Assembly (NCBI GenBank): GCA_902634885.1
Contig: CACPLR010000005.1
Span: 44,225 to 108,224, forward strand
Origin: an uncultured Pelagibacteraceae bacterium
GTDB taxonomy: Bacteria > Pseudomonadota > Alphaproteobacteria > Pelagibacterales > Pelagibacteraceae
Length of the DNA stretch: 64,000 nt
Direction: 5' to 3'
Shown one piece after another: positions 42,805-50,074 of the stretch. The notes under the pieces are model-generated. The model saw only the letters and a list, made by a program, of their open reading frames with translations, had not been told where the DNA came from and did no database searches. Numbering within the stretch: position 1 is the stretch's first letter; every line of letters begins with the position of its first letter. The translations under genes and the position numbers were made by a program.

Positions 42805-43185
42805 TTATTTCGATTTTTTTTTCTTTAGACCTAATTTATCACTGTGTCTTAACCTTAAAACAACAATCGCTGCAGCAATTAACAAAATTGCAACTGCTTC
42901 GTAAACAAGTGCAGTGGGATCCATTTCTTTACCTTGTAAGATAATAAACCGGGCAAGAGCTGTTATCGCAATAAGTAATGGAAGTGTAATACTAATAGAC
43001 TGTTGGTTCCAAAAAACTCTAACCATAGCAAGTACCTCTAAGTAAAGAAACATTAAAAGTAAATCAGCTAATGTTACCAACTGATTGGTGAACATATTTT
43101 TAATTTCTATCCCAACAGCAATAACAGTGCTTACTAAAATAATACACATTAAGGCTAGTTGTAAGTTTTTTGTAATATTGTCCAT
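42805..43185 (-). CDS. psiE: PsiE-like phosphate-starvation membrane protein
   Basis: A 126-aa protein with four hydrophobic helices. The TLADLLLMFLYLEVLAMVRVFW segment and PLLIAITALARFIILQGKEMDPTALVYEAVAILLIAAAIVVLRLR match the PsiE family. E. coli psiE is induced by phosphate starvation, but its function is unknown. It overlaps the preceding membrane-protein gene by one base and is 9 bp before the cryptochrome-like gene, so the three may form one transcript. Confidence 0.85.
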   Translation of the reverse strand: MDNITKNLQLALMCIILVSTVIAVGIEIKNMFTNQLVTLADLLLMFLYLEVLAMVRVFWNQQSISITLPLLIAITALARFIILQGKEMDPTALVYEAVAILLIAAAIVVLRLRHSDKLGLKKKKSK

Positions 43186-43643
43186 TATTTACCTTTAGTA
43201 AATGGTAACCATTTTTCAAATGCTGATTTTAAAGGACCATCATATGGAATTGAATAAGAATTTGGATTCGGACTAGTTAAAACTTCAATACCTTTTGAAA
43301 AAATAAAGATAAATACTATTACAAAAACAATTACCATTATTTTAAAAGGATCAAAATTTTTTGTTTGAAAGACACTTGCTGACCTTGCTTCTGCTTTATG
43401 GAATTGTTTAAAAGTCATATATACGGCAAATATTAATCCTATATGAGCTAAAAAAAGACCAGCCCACCCAAATGCAAAAGTTGTATATGAAAAAACATAT
43501 AAACTAAAAACTGTAGTCCAAATGAAACTTAAAACTAATAAAATTTGTAGTCTAACCGTTTTTGGAAGTGCACGTAAATCATTTTTACTATCATCAAATA
43601 AAATATTTGCAGCATCTCTCATCCAATTTTTAATTGATTCCAT
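43185..43643 (-). CDS. Hypothetical three-helix membrane protein
   Basis: A 152-aa protein with a hydrophilic N-terminus (MESIKNWMRDAANILFDDSKNDLRALPKTVR), three hydrophobic segments (LQILLVLSFIWTTVFSLYVFSY; GWAGLFLAHIGLIFAVYMTF; IMVIVFVIVFIFIFSKGIEVL) and a short polar tail. No family is recognised. The one-base overlap with psiE indicates coupled translation, so it may act with PsiE in the membrane. Confidence 0.75.
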   Translation of the reverse strand: MESIKNWMRDAANILFDDSKNDLRALPKTVRLQILLVLSFIWTTVFSLYVFSYTTFAFGWAGLFLAHIGLIFAVYMTFKQFHKAEARSASVFQTKNFDPFKIMVIVFVIVFIFIFSKGIEVLTSPNPNSYSIPYDGPLKSAFEKWLPFTKGK

Positions 43644-43703
43644 ATATTGAAGATATAATTTTTTAAAATTTAAACAAATGCTAATTTGCCCTAAACTTTA
43701 CTG

Positions 43704-44888
43704 TTAACGCAGCTTTTTTTTATGAAAATTGATAAATCTTTCAACGTTAGATTTATTAAATGACTTGTTCTCTTCAAATGAAACTTTCTTCATTGAGTAA
43801 GCACTGCTATTAGTAAGTCTTGATTGAATTGTAATATTCCCTTTATATAATTTAAGCTTGACTGCACCATTAACTTTACTTCTTTTTAAATCAACAATTT
43901 TCTGAAGTTTAAATCTTTCTTTTGAATACCAATAACCATTATAAATCAACTCTGCATATCGAGACATTATTCGATCTTTCTTATGCATGGTTACTTTATC
44001 TAAAGTAACAGACTCTATTGCTCTATGTGCGTTAATTAAAAGAGTCCCACCAGGTGTTTCGTATACACCTCTAGATTTGATGCCTAAAAACCTATTCTCA
44101 ACTAAGTCAACCCTTCCAATTCCATTATTACCAGCGAAATTATTTAGTTTTGACAGTAACTTAGCAGGTGACATTTTTTTTCCATTAATTCCAAAAGGAT
44201 CACCATTTTTAAAATTTATAGTGACATAAGTTGGTCTATTTGGTGCTTTTTCAGGTGAAACAGTTCTTTGAAAAATAAATTCTGGAGCTGAGTTTCTAGG
44301 GTTCTCCAAGACCTTTCCCTCTGTCGAGGTATGAAATAAATTATCATCCACAGAAAAAGGTGGTTCTCCTTTTTTATCATTTGGAATTGGAATATTGTAT
44401 TTTTTTGCGTAATTAATTAAGTCAGTTCTTGATCTTAATTTCCAAATTCTCCATGGAGCAATAATTTTTATATTTGAACCAAAATAATGATAACCTAATT
44501 CAAACCTTATTTGATCGTTGCCTTTTCCTGTCGATCCATGCGAAACAGCATAGGCTTTAAATTTCTTAGCAACTCTTATTTGGTCTTTTGCAATTAACGG
44601 GCGTGCAATTGATGTACCGAGTAAATAGACGCCTTCATAAATTGCATGTCCTCTAATCATTGGGTAAATGTAATCTTTTACAAAAATATCTTTTAGATCA
44701 TTTATTATTATTTTTTTTACACCAAGTTTTTTTGCATTTTTAATAATTTTATTTTTATTTATTTCTTGGCCAATATCGGCGGTATAGCATATTACTTCTG
44801 CATCATAATTCTCTTGAAGCCACTTTAAAATTATAGAAGTATCTAACCCTCCAGAATAGGCGAGCACTATTCTTTTTTTCGACTTCAT
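43704..44888 (-). CDS. argG: Argininosuccinate synthase
   Basis: Condenses citrulline and aspartate with ATP in arginine synthesis. At 394 aa, the N-type ATP-pyrophosphatase P-loop is RIVLAYSGGLDTSIILKWL. Other motifs: CYTADIGQEI, EGVYLLGTSIARPLIAK, AVSHGSTGKGNDQIRFE, IAPWRIWKLRSRTDLINYAK and GRVDLVENRFLGIKSRGVYETPGGTLL. It stands alone, 4 bp after the IalB-like gene on the same strand. argH is not in the window. Confidence 0.98.
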   Translation of the reverse strand: MKSKKRIVLAYSGGLDTSIILKWLQENYDAEVICYTADIGQEINKNKIIKNAKKLGVKKIIINDLKDIFVKDYIYPMIRGHAIYEGVYLLGTSIARPLIAKDQIRVAKKFKAYAVSHGSTGKGNDQIRFELGYHYFGSNIKIIAPWRIWKLRSRTDLINYAKKYNIPIPNDKKGEPPFSVDDNLFHTSTEGKVLENPRNSAPEFIFQRTVSPEKAPNRPTYVTINFKNGDPFGINGKKMSPAKLLSKLNNFAGNNGIGRVDLVENRFLGIKSRGVYETPGGTLLINAHRAIESVTLDKVTMHKKDRIMSRYAELIYNGYWYSKERFKLQKIVDLKRSKVNGAVKLKLYKGNITIQSRLTNSSAYSMKKVSFEENKSFNKSNVERFINFHKKKLR

Positions 44889-44892
44889 GATT

Positions 44893-45393
44893 TTATGTAC
44901 AATTTTTTTTTGCTGAATTGTATGCTTTGGTAAAACCCATCAACGAATAATGATCAATTGTTTGAGATCCTGATTTATTATATGCAGTAACCATAATTCT
45001 TGATGCTTTTTTCATTCTTTTTATAATTCTCTTTTCAATTTTATTGCTCGAAATCCATGCAAAGTCTTCTTGTGCAATGTCAAACTTATATTTAGATTTT
45101 CCAGATGATGCTATTATTGAATTCTGGCTATTATATTCGTAACCAGATGTAGTGCTTACCTCATCTGAAATTTTATCAGTTGGCCTAAATGTAACAAATA
45201 ATCTTGCCTCTCTATCCCCCTTTTTTGGAGATTGTAAAACAGGCTTTGATTGAGCAAAACAAATTTTTCCACCTGTATCCAATACTTGAATTACTTCCCA
45301 ATCTTTAAACTTTCCTATTTTTTTAACTTCTTCAGCAAAGCTGGATGAAAATGTAAAAAATAAAATAATAATTGAGTATCTAATTATGGACAT
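44893..45393 (-). CDS. IalB-like (invasion-associated locus B) periplasmic protein
   Basis: A 166-aa protein with signal peptide MSIIRYSIIILFFTFSSSFAEE. The mature part begins KIGKFKDWEVIQVLDTGGKICFAQSKPVLQSP and has REARLFVTFRP and DFAWISSNKIEKRIIKRMKKASRIMVTAYNKSGSQTIDHYSLMGFTKAYN, matching the alphaproteobacterial IalB family. Two Cys (about residues 45 and 165) could form a disulfide. The family's molecular role is unclear outside pathogens. It overlaps the aldo/keto reductase by 10 bp. Confidence 0.87.
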   Translation of the reverse strand: MSIIRYSIIILFFTFSSSFAEEVKKIGKFKDWEVIQVLDTGGKICFAQSKPVLQSPKKGDREARLFVTFRPTDKISDEVSTTSGYEYNSQNSIIASSGKSKYKFDIAQEDFAWISSNKIEKRIIKRMKKASRIMVTAYNKSGSQTIDHYSLMGFTKAYNSAKKNCT

Positions 45394-46418
45394 GGATTTG
45401 GAAATATTTTTTGAACATTATTTATTTCGTTAATTACTTCTTGATCTAATTTGACTTTTACACTTTCTATATTAGTTTTCAACTGATCCATAGTTGTTGC
45501 ACCTATGATCACGCTGGTCATAAATTCTTGCTCCTCACAAAATTTAATGGACATTTGACTCATATCTAGACCATATTTTTCACTTATTTTGAAATATTCC
45601 TCTACTGCTTTTTCAGTATTGGGCTTTCTATATCTGGTCCAAAAATCATAATCTCTCTCCATTCTCGAGCCCTTTGGCAATTCTCCATTTCTATATTTGC
45701 CTGACAAATATCCACTTGCCAAAGGTGAATAGGAGAGACATCCTATTTGTTCTCTAATAGAGACTTCTGCAAGTCCGACTTCATAAGATCTATTAAGTAA
45801 ACTATAAGGATTTTGAATAGACATCATTCTTGGTAAATTTTTATCTTTAGAAAGTTTAATATAATTCATCACTCCCCAAGGAGTTTCATTTGATAGCCCT
45901 ACGTATCTGATTTTACCCTTATCAATATATTTTTTTAACTGATTAAGAACGTCTTCGAATTGGTTCCATTCATTTTCTTTATGCTCATAACCCAATCTTC
46001 CAAAGTTATTGACATTTCTTTCTGGCCAATGAAGTTGATACAAGTCTACATAGTCAGTGTTCAATCTTTTAAGACTATGATTAAGCGCATTTTCTAAATT
46101 TTTACCTACAAAGCTATTTTCACCGTTTCTTAAGTAATCCCTTGATGGTCCAGCAACTTTTGTTGCTAAAATAACATCATCTCTTTTTTTGTTTTTTTTA
46201 AACCAATTGCCTATGATTTTTTCAGTATGACCGTAAGTTTCCTCTTTTGGAGGAACTGCATAAAGTTCAGCTGTGTCCCAAAAGTTTACACCCTCAGTTA
46301 ATGCAAAATCCATCTGTTCAAAGGCTTCCGATTCAGTATTTTGTTCTCCCCAAGTCATTGTACCGAGACAAATTGTGCTTACTTTAAGGTCTGTATTTCC
46401 CAATTTTTTGTAATTCAT
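45384..46418 (-). CDS. Aldo/keto reductase (Tas-like)
   Basis: A 344-aa NADP(H)-dependent TIM-barrel oxidoreductase. Features: MNYKKLGNTDLKVSTICLGTMTWGEQNTESEAFEQMDFAL, NFWDTAELYAVPPKEETYGHTEKIIGNW with catalytic Asp/Tyr, ILATKVAGP with Lys, DYVDLYQLHWPERNVN with His, and the C-terminal cofactor region FMTSVIIGATTMDQLKTNIES. The NTESEAFEQMDFA and PERNVN details match the E. coli Tas group. The substrate is unknown. Confidence 0.92.
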   Translation of the reverse strand: MNYKKLGNTDLKVSTICLGTMTWGEQNTESEAFEQMDFALTEGVNFWDTAELYAVPPKEETYGHTEKIIGNWFKKNKKRDDVILATKVAGPSRDYLRNGENSFVGKNLENALNHSLKRLNTDYVDLYQLHWPERNVNNFGRLGYEHKENEWNQFEDVLNQLKKYIDKGKIRYVGLSNETPWGVMNYIKLSKDKNLPRMMSIQNPYSLLNRSYEVGLAEVSIREQIGCLSYSPLASGYLSGKYRNGELPKGSRMERDYDFWTRYRKPNTEKAVEEYFKISEKYGLDMSQMSIKFCEEQEFMTSVIIGATTMDQLKTNIESVKVKLDQEVINEINNVQKIFPNPCP

Positions 46419-46452
46419 TTTTTAAAGTTATTTTTACTTATATTTTGGTGGC

Positions 46453-46481
46453 TTGAAAATATAGAAATATGATATTATATA
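46453..46481 (+). promoter_or_regulatory. Promoter candidate giving a near-leaderless BI-1 mRNA
   Basis: TTGAAA (46453-46458), a 17-bp spacer and TATATA (46476-46481) lie so close to the gene that a start site 6-7 bases downstream would coincide with the ATG at 46488. No Shine-Dalgarno sequence is present in the 6-base interval, which fits leaderless initiation. This is a sequence pattern only. Confidence 0.45.
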
Positions 46482-46487
46482 AATCGC

Positions 46488-47246
46488 ATGGAATTCAATA
46501 AAGAAAATATTTTAAATAAATCTACGACTGCAAAACAAGCAGTTGTAATGGATGAAGGTTTAAGAGCCTATATGTTAAAAGTATATAACTATATGGCTAC
46601 AGGAGTTCTGTTAACTGGTATTATAGCACTGTTATCTTTCAAAATGTCGGTTGTTACTGATGCTAATGGTTCAATTGTTGCATTAACTGAATTTGGTAAT
46701 GCTATATATTTGTCAGGATTAAAGTGGGTAGTAATGCTCGCACCTCTTGCAATAGTTTTTTATATGAGTTTTGGAATAAATAAAATGAGTTCGTCAAAAG
46801 CTCAAACTACCTTTTGGATATTTGCAGCTTTAATGGGTCTTTCTTTGTCCTCAATTCTTTTAGTTTATACAGGTTTAAGTGTTACTAGAGTATTTTTCAT
46901 ATCTTCAGCAACTTTTGGTGCAATGAGTATTTACGGCTACACAACAAAAAGAGATTTAACTAAATTTGGATCTTTTTTGATGATGGGTTTAATTGGAATT
47001 ATTATTGCTTCACTAGTTAATATTTTTCTTAAATCTTCTATGATGTATTTTGCAATTTCTATAATTGGAGTATTAATTTTTGTTGGCTTAACTGCTTATG
47101 ATACTCAAAAAATTAAAAACATGTACGTCGCTTCAGACTCTGGAGAATTGATGGGTAAAAAAGCAGTTATGGGTGCTTTAACTTTGTATTTAGATTTCAT
47201 TAATTTATTTATAATGTTGCTTAGACTCTTTGGTCAGAGAAGATAA
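46488..47246 (+). CDS. Bax inhibitor-1/YccA family membrane protein
   Basis: A 252-aa protein with seven hydrophobic helices and the BI-1 core: AYMLKVYNYMATGVLLTGIIAL, KWVVMLAPLAIVFYMSFGINKMSS, FWIFAALMGLSLSSILLVYT, FGAMSIYGYTTKRDLTKFGSFLMMGLIGIIIASLVNIFL and the C-terminal GLTAYDTQKIKNMY...ALTLYLDFINLFIMLLRLFG. The two acidic residues in YDTQ and YLDFIN are the conserved proton/Ca2+-leak aspartates. It abuts the convergent DUF2794 gene with no gap. Confidence 0.96.
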   Translation: MEFNKENILNKSTTAKQAVVMDEGLRAYMLKVYNYMATGVLLTGIIALLSFKMSVVTDANGSIVALTEFGNAIYLSGLKWVVMLAPLAIVFYMSFGINKMSSSKAQTTFWIFAALMGLSLSSILLVYTGLSVTRVFFISSATFGAMSIYGYTTKRDLTKFGSFLMMGLIGIIIASLVNIFLKSSMMYFAISIIGVLIFVGLTAYDTQKIKNMYVASDSGELMGKKAVMGALTLYLDFINLFIMLLRLFGQRR

Positions 47247-47591
47247 TTAATTTTTTAATTTTTTCCAGTTAGTATTCTTTAATAAATTTTCAAGATCAAA
47301 AGAATTTTTTAGAATTTTACCATTGGTATCAGTGATTAAATATCCTAAGTTTTTGTTTGATGGTTTAAAATTTTTACAAATTTTATAGATAGCGTTATCA
47401 GCAGCATTTTTAAAAACACTAAAACTTACTTGTTTGCTAGAAATTGAGAGCCCGTAGTCTCTCCAAGATCCTTCAGATACCATTCTAGCATAGAGATCCA
47501 AAATAATTTTCAACTCATTCTTTTCAAAAAAATACTTAATTTCCTCGTCTTTTTTTAAGTTATTTATAACAAGTTTTAAGTTTCTATTCAT
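47247..47591 (-). CDS. DUF2794 family protein
   Basis: A 114-aa soluble protein. The pattern FFEKNELKIILDLYARMVSEGSWRDYGLSISSKQVSFSVFKNAADNAIYKICK matches the alphaproteobacterial DUF2794 family (EL..IL.LY.RMV..G.WRDY). The function is unknown. The start overlaps yciB by 8 bp. Confidence 0.87.
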   Translation of the reverse strand: MNRNLKLVINNLKKDEEIKYFFEKNELKIILDLYARMVSEGSWRDYGLSISSKQVSFSVFKNAADNAIYKICKNFKPSNKNLGYLITDTNGKILKNSFDLENLLKNTNWKKLKN

Positions 47592-48135
47592 TTAGTTTGT
47601 ACTTGTTAATAAGACCAATTTGAAAAGCGGTAAAAATAAATGTTATTGGAAGCATTCCCCAAACTTTGAAATTAACCCAAAACTCCTCTGTTTGCGTTCG
47701 CCAAATTACTTCATTTAATAATGCAAGACAAAAAAAGAAATACATCCATCTATTATTTAAGATTTTCCAGCCTTCGTCACTTAATGGTAAAGATTTTCCT
47801 AAAATTTTTTTTAAAATAGGATCATCTGTAAAATATTTTCCAAAAAATAAGGCTAACGCGAATAAAATATTAATTATTGTGGGCTTCATGTAAATGAAAA
47901 CTGGATTATCAAAATATATAGTTAAACCACCAAACAATGTAATTAAAACCCCACTTGTCAGAGGAACCATTGGAATTTTTTTCTCCAGGATCCAAACTAC
48001 AAGAACTGCAATTATAGTTGCAACTATTAGTGGAGGTATAGCAATTTTTAAATTTTTATCGTTATTATAGTAAAAGAAAAAAAAAATTACTAAAGGACCA
48101 ATATCTGTAATAAATTTTAAGAAAGATTTATTCAC
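47584..48135 (-). CDS. yciB: YciB inner-membrane septation-associated protein
   Basis: A 183-aa protein with about five hydrophobic helices. Family features: MNKSFLKFITDIGPLVIFFFFYY, IPPLIVATIIAVLVVWILEKKIPMVPLTSGVLITLFGGLTIYFDNPVFIYMKPTIINILFALALFFG, GWKILNNRWMYFFFCLALLNEVIWR and FWVNFKVWGMLPITFIFTAFQIGLI. YciB (IspZ/IspA-like) is linked to cell envelope synthesis and division. It is divergent from hspQ across 77 bp. Confidence 0.95.
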   Translation of the reverse strand: MNKSFLKFITDIGPLVIFFFFYYNNDKNLKIAIPPLIVATIIAVLVVWILEKKIPMVPLTSGVLITLFGGLTIYFDNPVFIYMKPTIINILFALALFFGKYFTDDPILKKILGKSLPLSDEGWKILNNRWMYFFFCLALLNEVIWRTQTEEFWVNFKVWGMLPITFIFTAFQIGLINKYKLNE

Positions 48136-48212
48136 TGCTACATATTATCAGATTAATAAAACAATCATATTTTTTTTATTGATTTTTTTATTCAAATATC
48201 CATATTTACCTT

Positions 48213-48533
48213 GTGAGCATTCAAAAAGCTAAATTTTCAATTGGTGATGTAGTAAAGCACAAGCACTTCGATTTTAGAGGTGTGATTTATGATGTGGATT
48301 TTGAATTTAATAATTCAGAAGAATGGTACCAATCAATACCCAAAAACGTTAGACCTAGAAAAGACCAGCCTTTTTATCACCTACTCGCTGAAAATGATGA
48401 GATAACATATGAAGCATACGTGTCAGAACAAAATCTTTTAACAGATGACTCTGAAGAACCCATTAAACATCCATTGATAAATGAGATTTTTTCAGGGAAA
48501 AAAGGCTCAAGTTATTTTAAACCTTCAAATTAA
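48213..48533 (+). CDS. hspQ: HspQ / YccV-like hemimethylated-DNA-binding family protein
   Basis: A 106-aa protein with a GTG start (no nearby ATG). The domain reads AKFSIGDVVKHKHFDFRGVIYDVDFEFNNSEEWYQSIP, RPRKDQPFYHLLAENDEITYEAYVSEQNLL and HPLINEIF, as in E. coli HspQ. HspQ is a heat-shock protein that acts as a Lon specificity factor in enterobacteria, and related domains were first described as binding hemimethylated DNA. The role in this organism is inferred only from the family. Confidence 0.93.
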   Translation: MSIQKAKFSIGDVVKHKHFDFRGVIYDVDFEFNNSEEWYQSIPKNVRPRKDQPFYHLLAENDEITYEAYVSEQNLLTDDSEEPIKHPLINEIFSGKKGSSYFKPSN

Positions 48534-48602
48534 TAAAAGCCTACTTTTTAACACATTTTATACAAACAGAAGTCATAACTTATAAATATTATCAACTCAT
48601 AT

Positions 48603-48657
48603 CTGGCTGAGAATGCTTATTAATTCCATTTTTATCTCCCTCAGTATTCTCAGTCAG
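48603..48657. other. Long-stem hairpin upstream of ccmC
   Basis: CTGGCTGAGAATGC (48603-48616) and GTATTCTCAGTCAG (48644-48657) form a 14-bp stem on the plus strand with two G-U pairs and a 27-base loop, within the 169-bp gap between hspQ and ccmC. It is not followed by a T-run, so it is not a typical terminator. On the minus strand the loop carries GGGAG six bases before an ATG that opens a 10-codon ORF (48597-48629). It could be a structured 5' leader of the ccm operon, an independent small RNA, or an operator. Confidence 0.5.
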
Positions 48658-48702
48658 ACGATTTATCAAAATTTATATCGATTATTTATGTTATAAAAAC
48701 TC

Positions 48703-49410
48703 ATGTTAAATTATTTTAATCCTATTAACACTTTAAAGCTTATTAATAAGCTTCAGAAATTTATTTTTGCATTATTTATTGCAGTTTTAATTCTTGGATT
48801 GTTTGAAGCCTTGGTACTCTCTCCTGAGGATTATAAACAAAGCGACTCTGTAAGGATAATGTATGTTCATGTTCCTGCAGCTTGGATTTCACTTGGCATA
48901 TTTTCTGTTATATCAATCTTATCTTTTGGAATTTTAATTTTTAAAAATAAAAATTTTATTTTAATTTCTAAAAGTTTAGCACCATCTGGCTTTGTATTTA
49001 ATATCATTGCACTTGCTACAGGTTCAATCTGGGGAAAACCAACATGGGGTACCTGGTGGGCTTGGGATGCGAGAATTACATCAATGTTACTTCTTGCTGT
49101 ATTTTACTTGATGTTCATGATGAGTTGGAAAATTTTTGAAGATGAAAAGAAATCAATCAAACTTAGTTCATACATTGCAATTTTTGGATTAATAAATGTT
49201 CCAATAGTTAAATTTTCTGTTGACTGGTGGTCAACTTTACATCAACCGTCTTCTGTAAATGTGTTTAAGGAAACCACTATTCATTCAACTATGCTTATGC
49301 CATTAGGAATAATGACTGCGGCATTTGCACTTTTCTCCATTTTAATATTTTTAATGAAATATCATACAGAACTGTTAAAGATTAAAAATAAAGGATTAGA
49401 TAGATTATGA
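48703..49410 (+). CDS. ccmC: Cytochrome c maturation protein CcmC
   Basis: A 235-aa inner-membrane heme-handling protein with six hydrophobic helices. The tryptophan-rich periplasmic motif is WGKPTWGTWWAWDARITSMLLL, and two flanking heme-ligand histidines are in YVHVPAAW and TLHQPSS. CcmC loads heme onto CcmE. It is the first gene of ccmCDEFGH; ccmA and ccmB are not present upstream. It overlaps ccmD by 4 bp. Confidence 0.96.
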   Translation: MLNYFNPINTLKLINKLQKFIFALFIAVLILGLFEALVLSPEDYKQSDSVRIMYVHVPAAWISLGIFSVISILSFGILIFKNKNFILISKSLAPSGFVFNIIALATGSIWGKPTWGTWWAWDARITSMLLLAVFYLMFMMSWKIFEDEKKSIKLSSYIAIFGLINVPIVKFSVDWWSTLHQPSSVNVFKETTIHSTMLMPLGIMTAAFALFSILIFLMKYHTELLKIKNKGLDRL

Positions 49411-49640
49411 TAAGTGAAATTTTAAACATGAATGGATACGGTTTGTATGTTTGGTCATCTTTTATGTTTACTTTGTTAAGTTTTGGTACTTTATATTTCG
49501 TAACTAAAATTCAGCTAAATAAAGAGTTAAAGAAATTTGAGGTTAAATTTAAAAATTTAGATATTGACAAAGCTGAAATTGCAAAAAAGCAAGAGACTTG
49601 CAGAGGAATTTTATCAAGTACTTCAACATCTAAAATTTAA
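49407..49640 (+). CDS. ccmD: Cytochrome c maturation protein CcmD
   Basis: A 77-aa small membrane protein. After ISEILNMNGYGLYVWSSFMFTLLSFGTLYFVTKIQ comes a single transmembrane helix and a charged cytoplasmic tail (LNKELKKFEVKFKNLDIDKAEIAKKQ). CcmD helps release holo-CcmE from CcmABC. The identification rests on the GYGLYVWSS motif and the position between ccmC and ccmE. The tail is longer than in many homologues. Confidence 0.9.
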   Translation: MISEILNMNGYGLYVWSSFMFTLLSFGTLYFVTKIQLNKELKKFEVKFKNLDIDKAEIAKKQETCRGILSSTSTSKI

Positions 49641-49652
49641 CTTTAGATTTTC

Positions 49653-50072
49653 ATGTATGGTAAAAAAGTCAAGATAAGAGCTTTTTTTATTATTTTAGCA
49701 TTCACTTCAGCAGTTCTTATCACTTTTTTGGTGATAAATTCTTTAAAAGAAAATGTAGTATTTTTCAAATCACCGACTGACATTAATAATTTAAATCAAA
49801 TAGAAAGTAAAAAAATAAGAGTTGGCGGGATGGTTAAAAAAAACTCAATAGAAATTGAAAATAAAAATTTAAAATTTGTAATTACTGATTTTAAAAATGA
49901 GATAATTGTAACTTTTAGTGGAGCTGTACCCAACTTATTTGAAGAGGGAAAAGGAGTAGTTGCAGAGGGATATTTAGAAGACAGAAAATTTTTAAAAGCA
50001 GAAAAAATTTTAGCAAAACATGATGAAAATTATATGCCTCCAGAGGTTAAAGAGGCAATGCAAGGAAATTAG
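49653..50072 (+). CDS. ccmE: Heme chaperone CcmE
   Basis: A 139-aa membrane-anchored OB-fold protein. The N-terminal anchor is [21 protein letters not shown]. The periplasmic domain has [45 protein letters not shown], and the covalent heme-binding His in [12 protein letters not shown] (H-x3-Y). It carries heme from CcmC to the CcmFH ligase. Confidence 0.97.
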   Translation: MYGKKVKIRAFFIILAFTSAVLITFLVINSLKENVVFFKSPTDINNLNQIESKKIRVGGMVKKNSIEIENKNLKFVITDFKNEIIVTFSGAVPNLFEEGKGVVAEGYLEDRKFLKAEKILAKHDENYMPPEVKEAMQGN

Positions 50073-50074
50073 AA

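Noticed and set aside
48600-48660. TPP riboswitch, because of CTGAGA in the ccm leader
   Set aside because: The other conserved TPP element (ACCTGA with its helices) is missing, and the downstream genes are for heme ligation, not thiamine.
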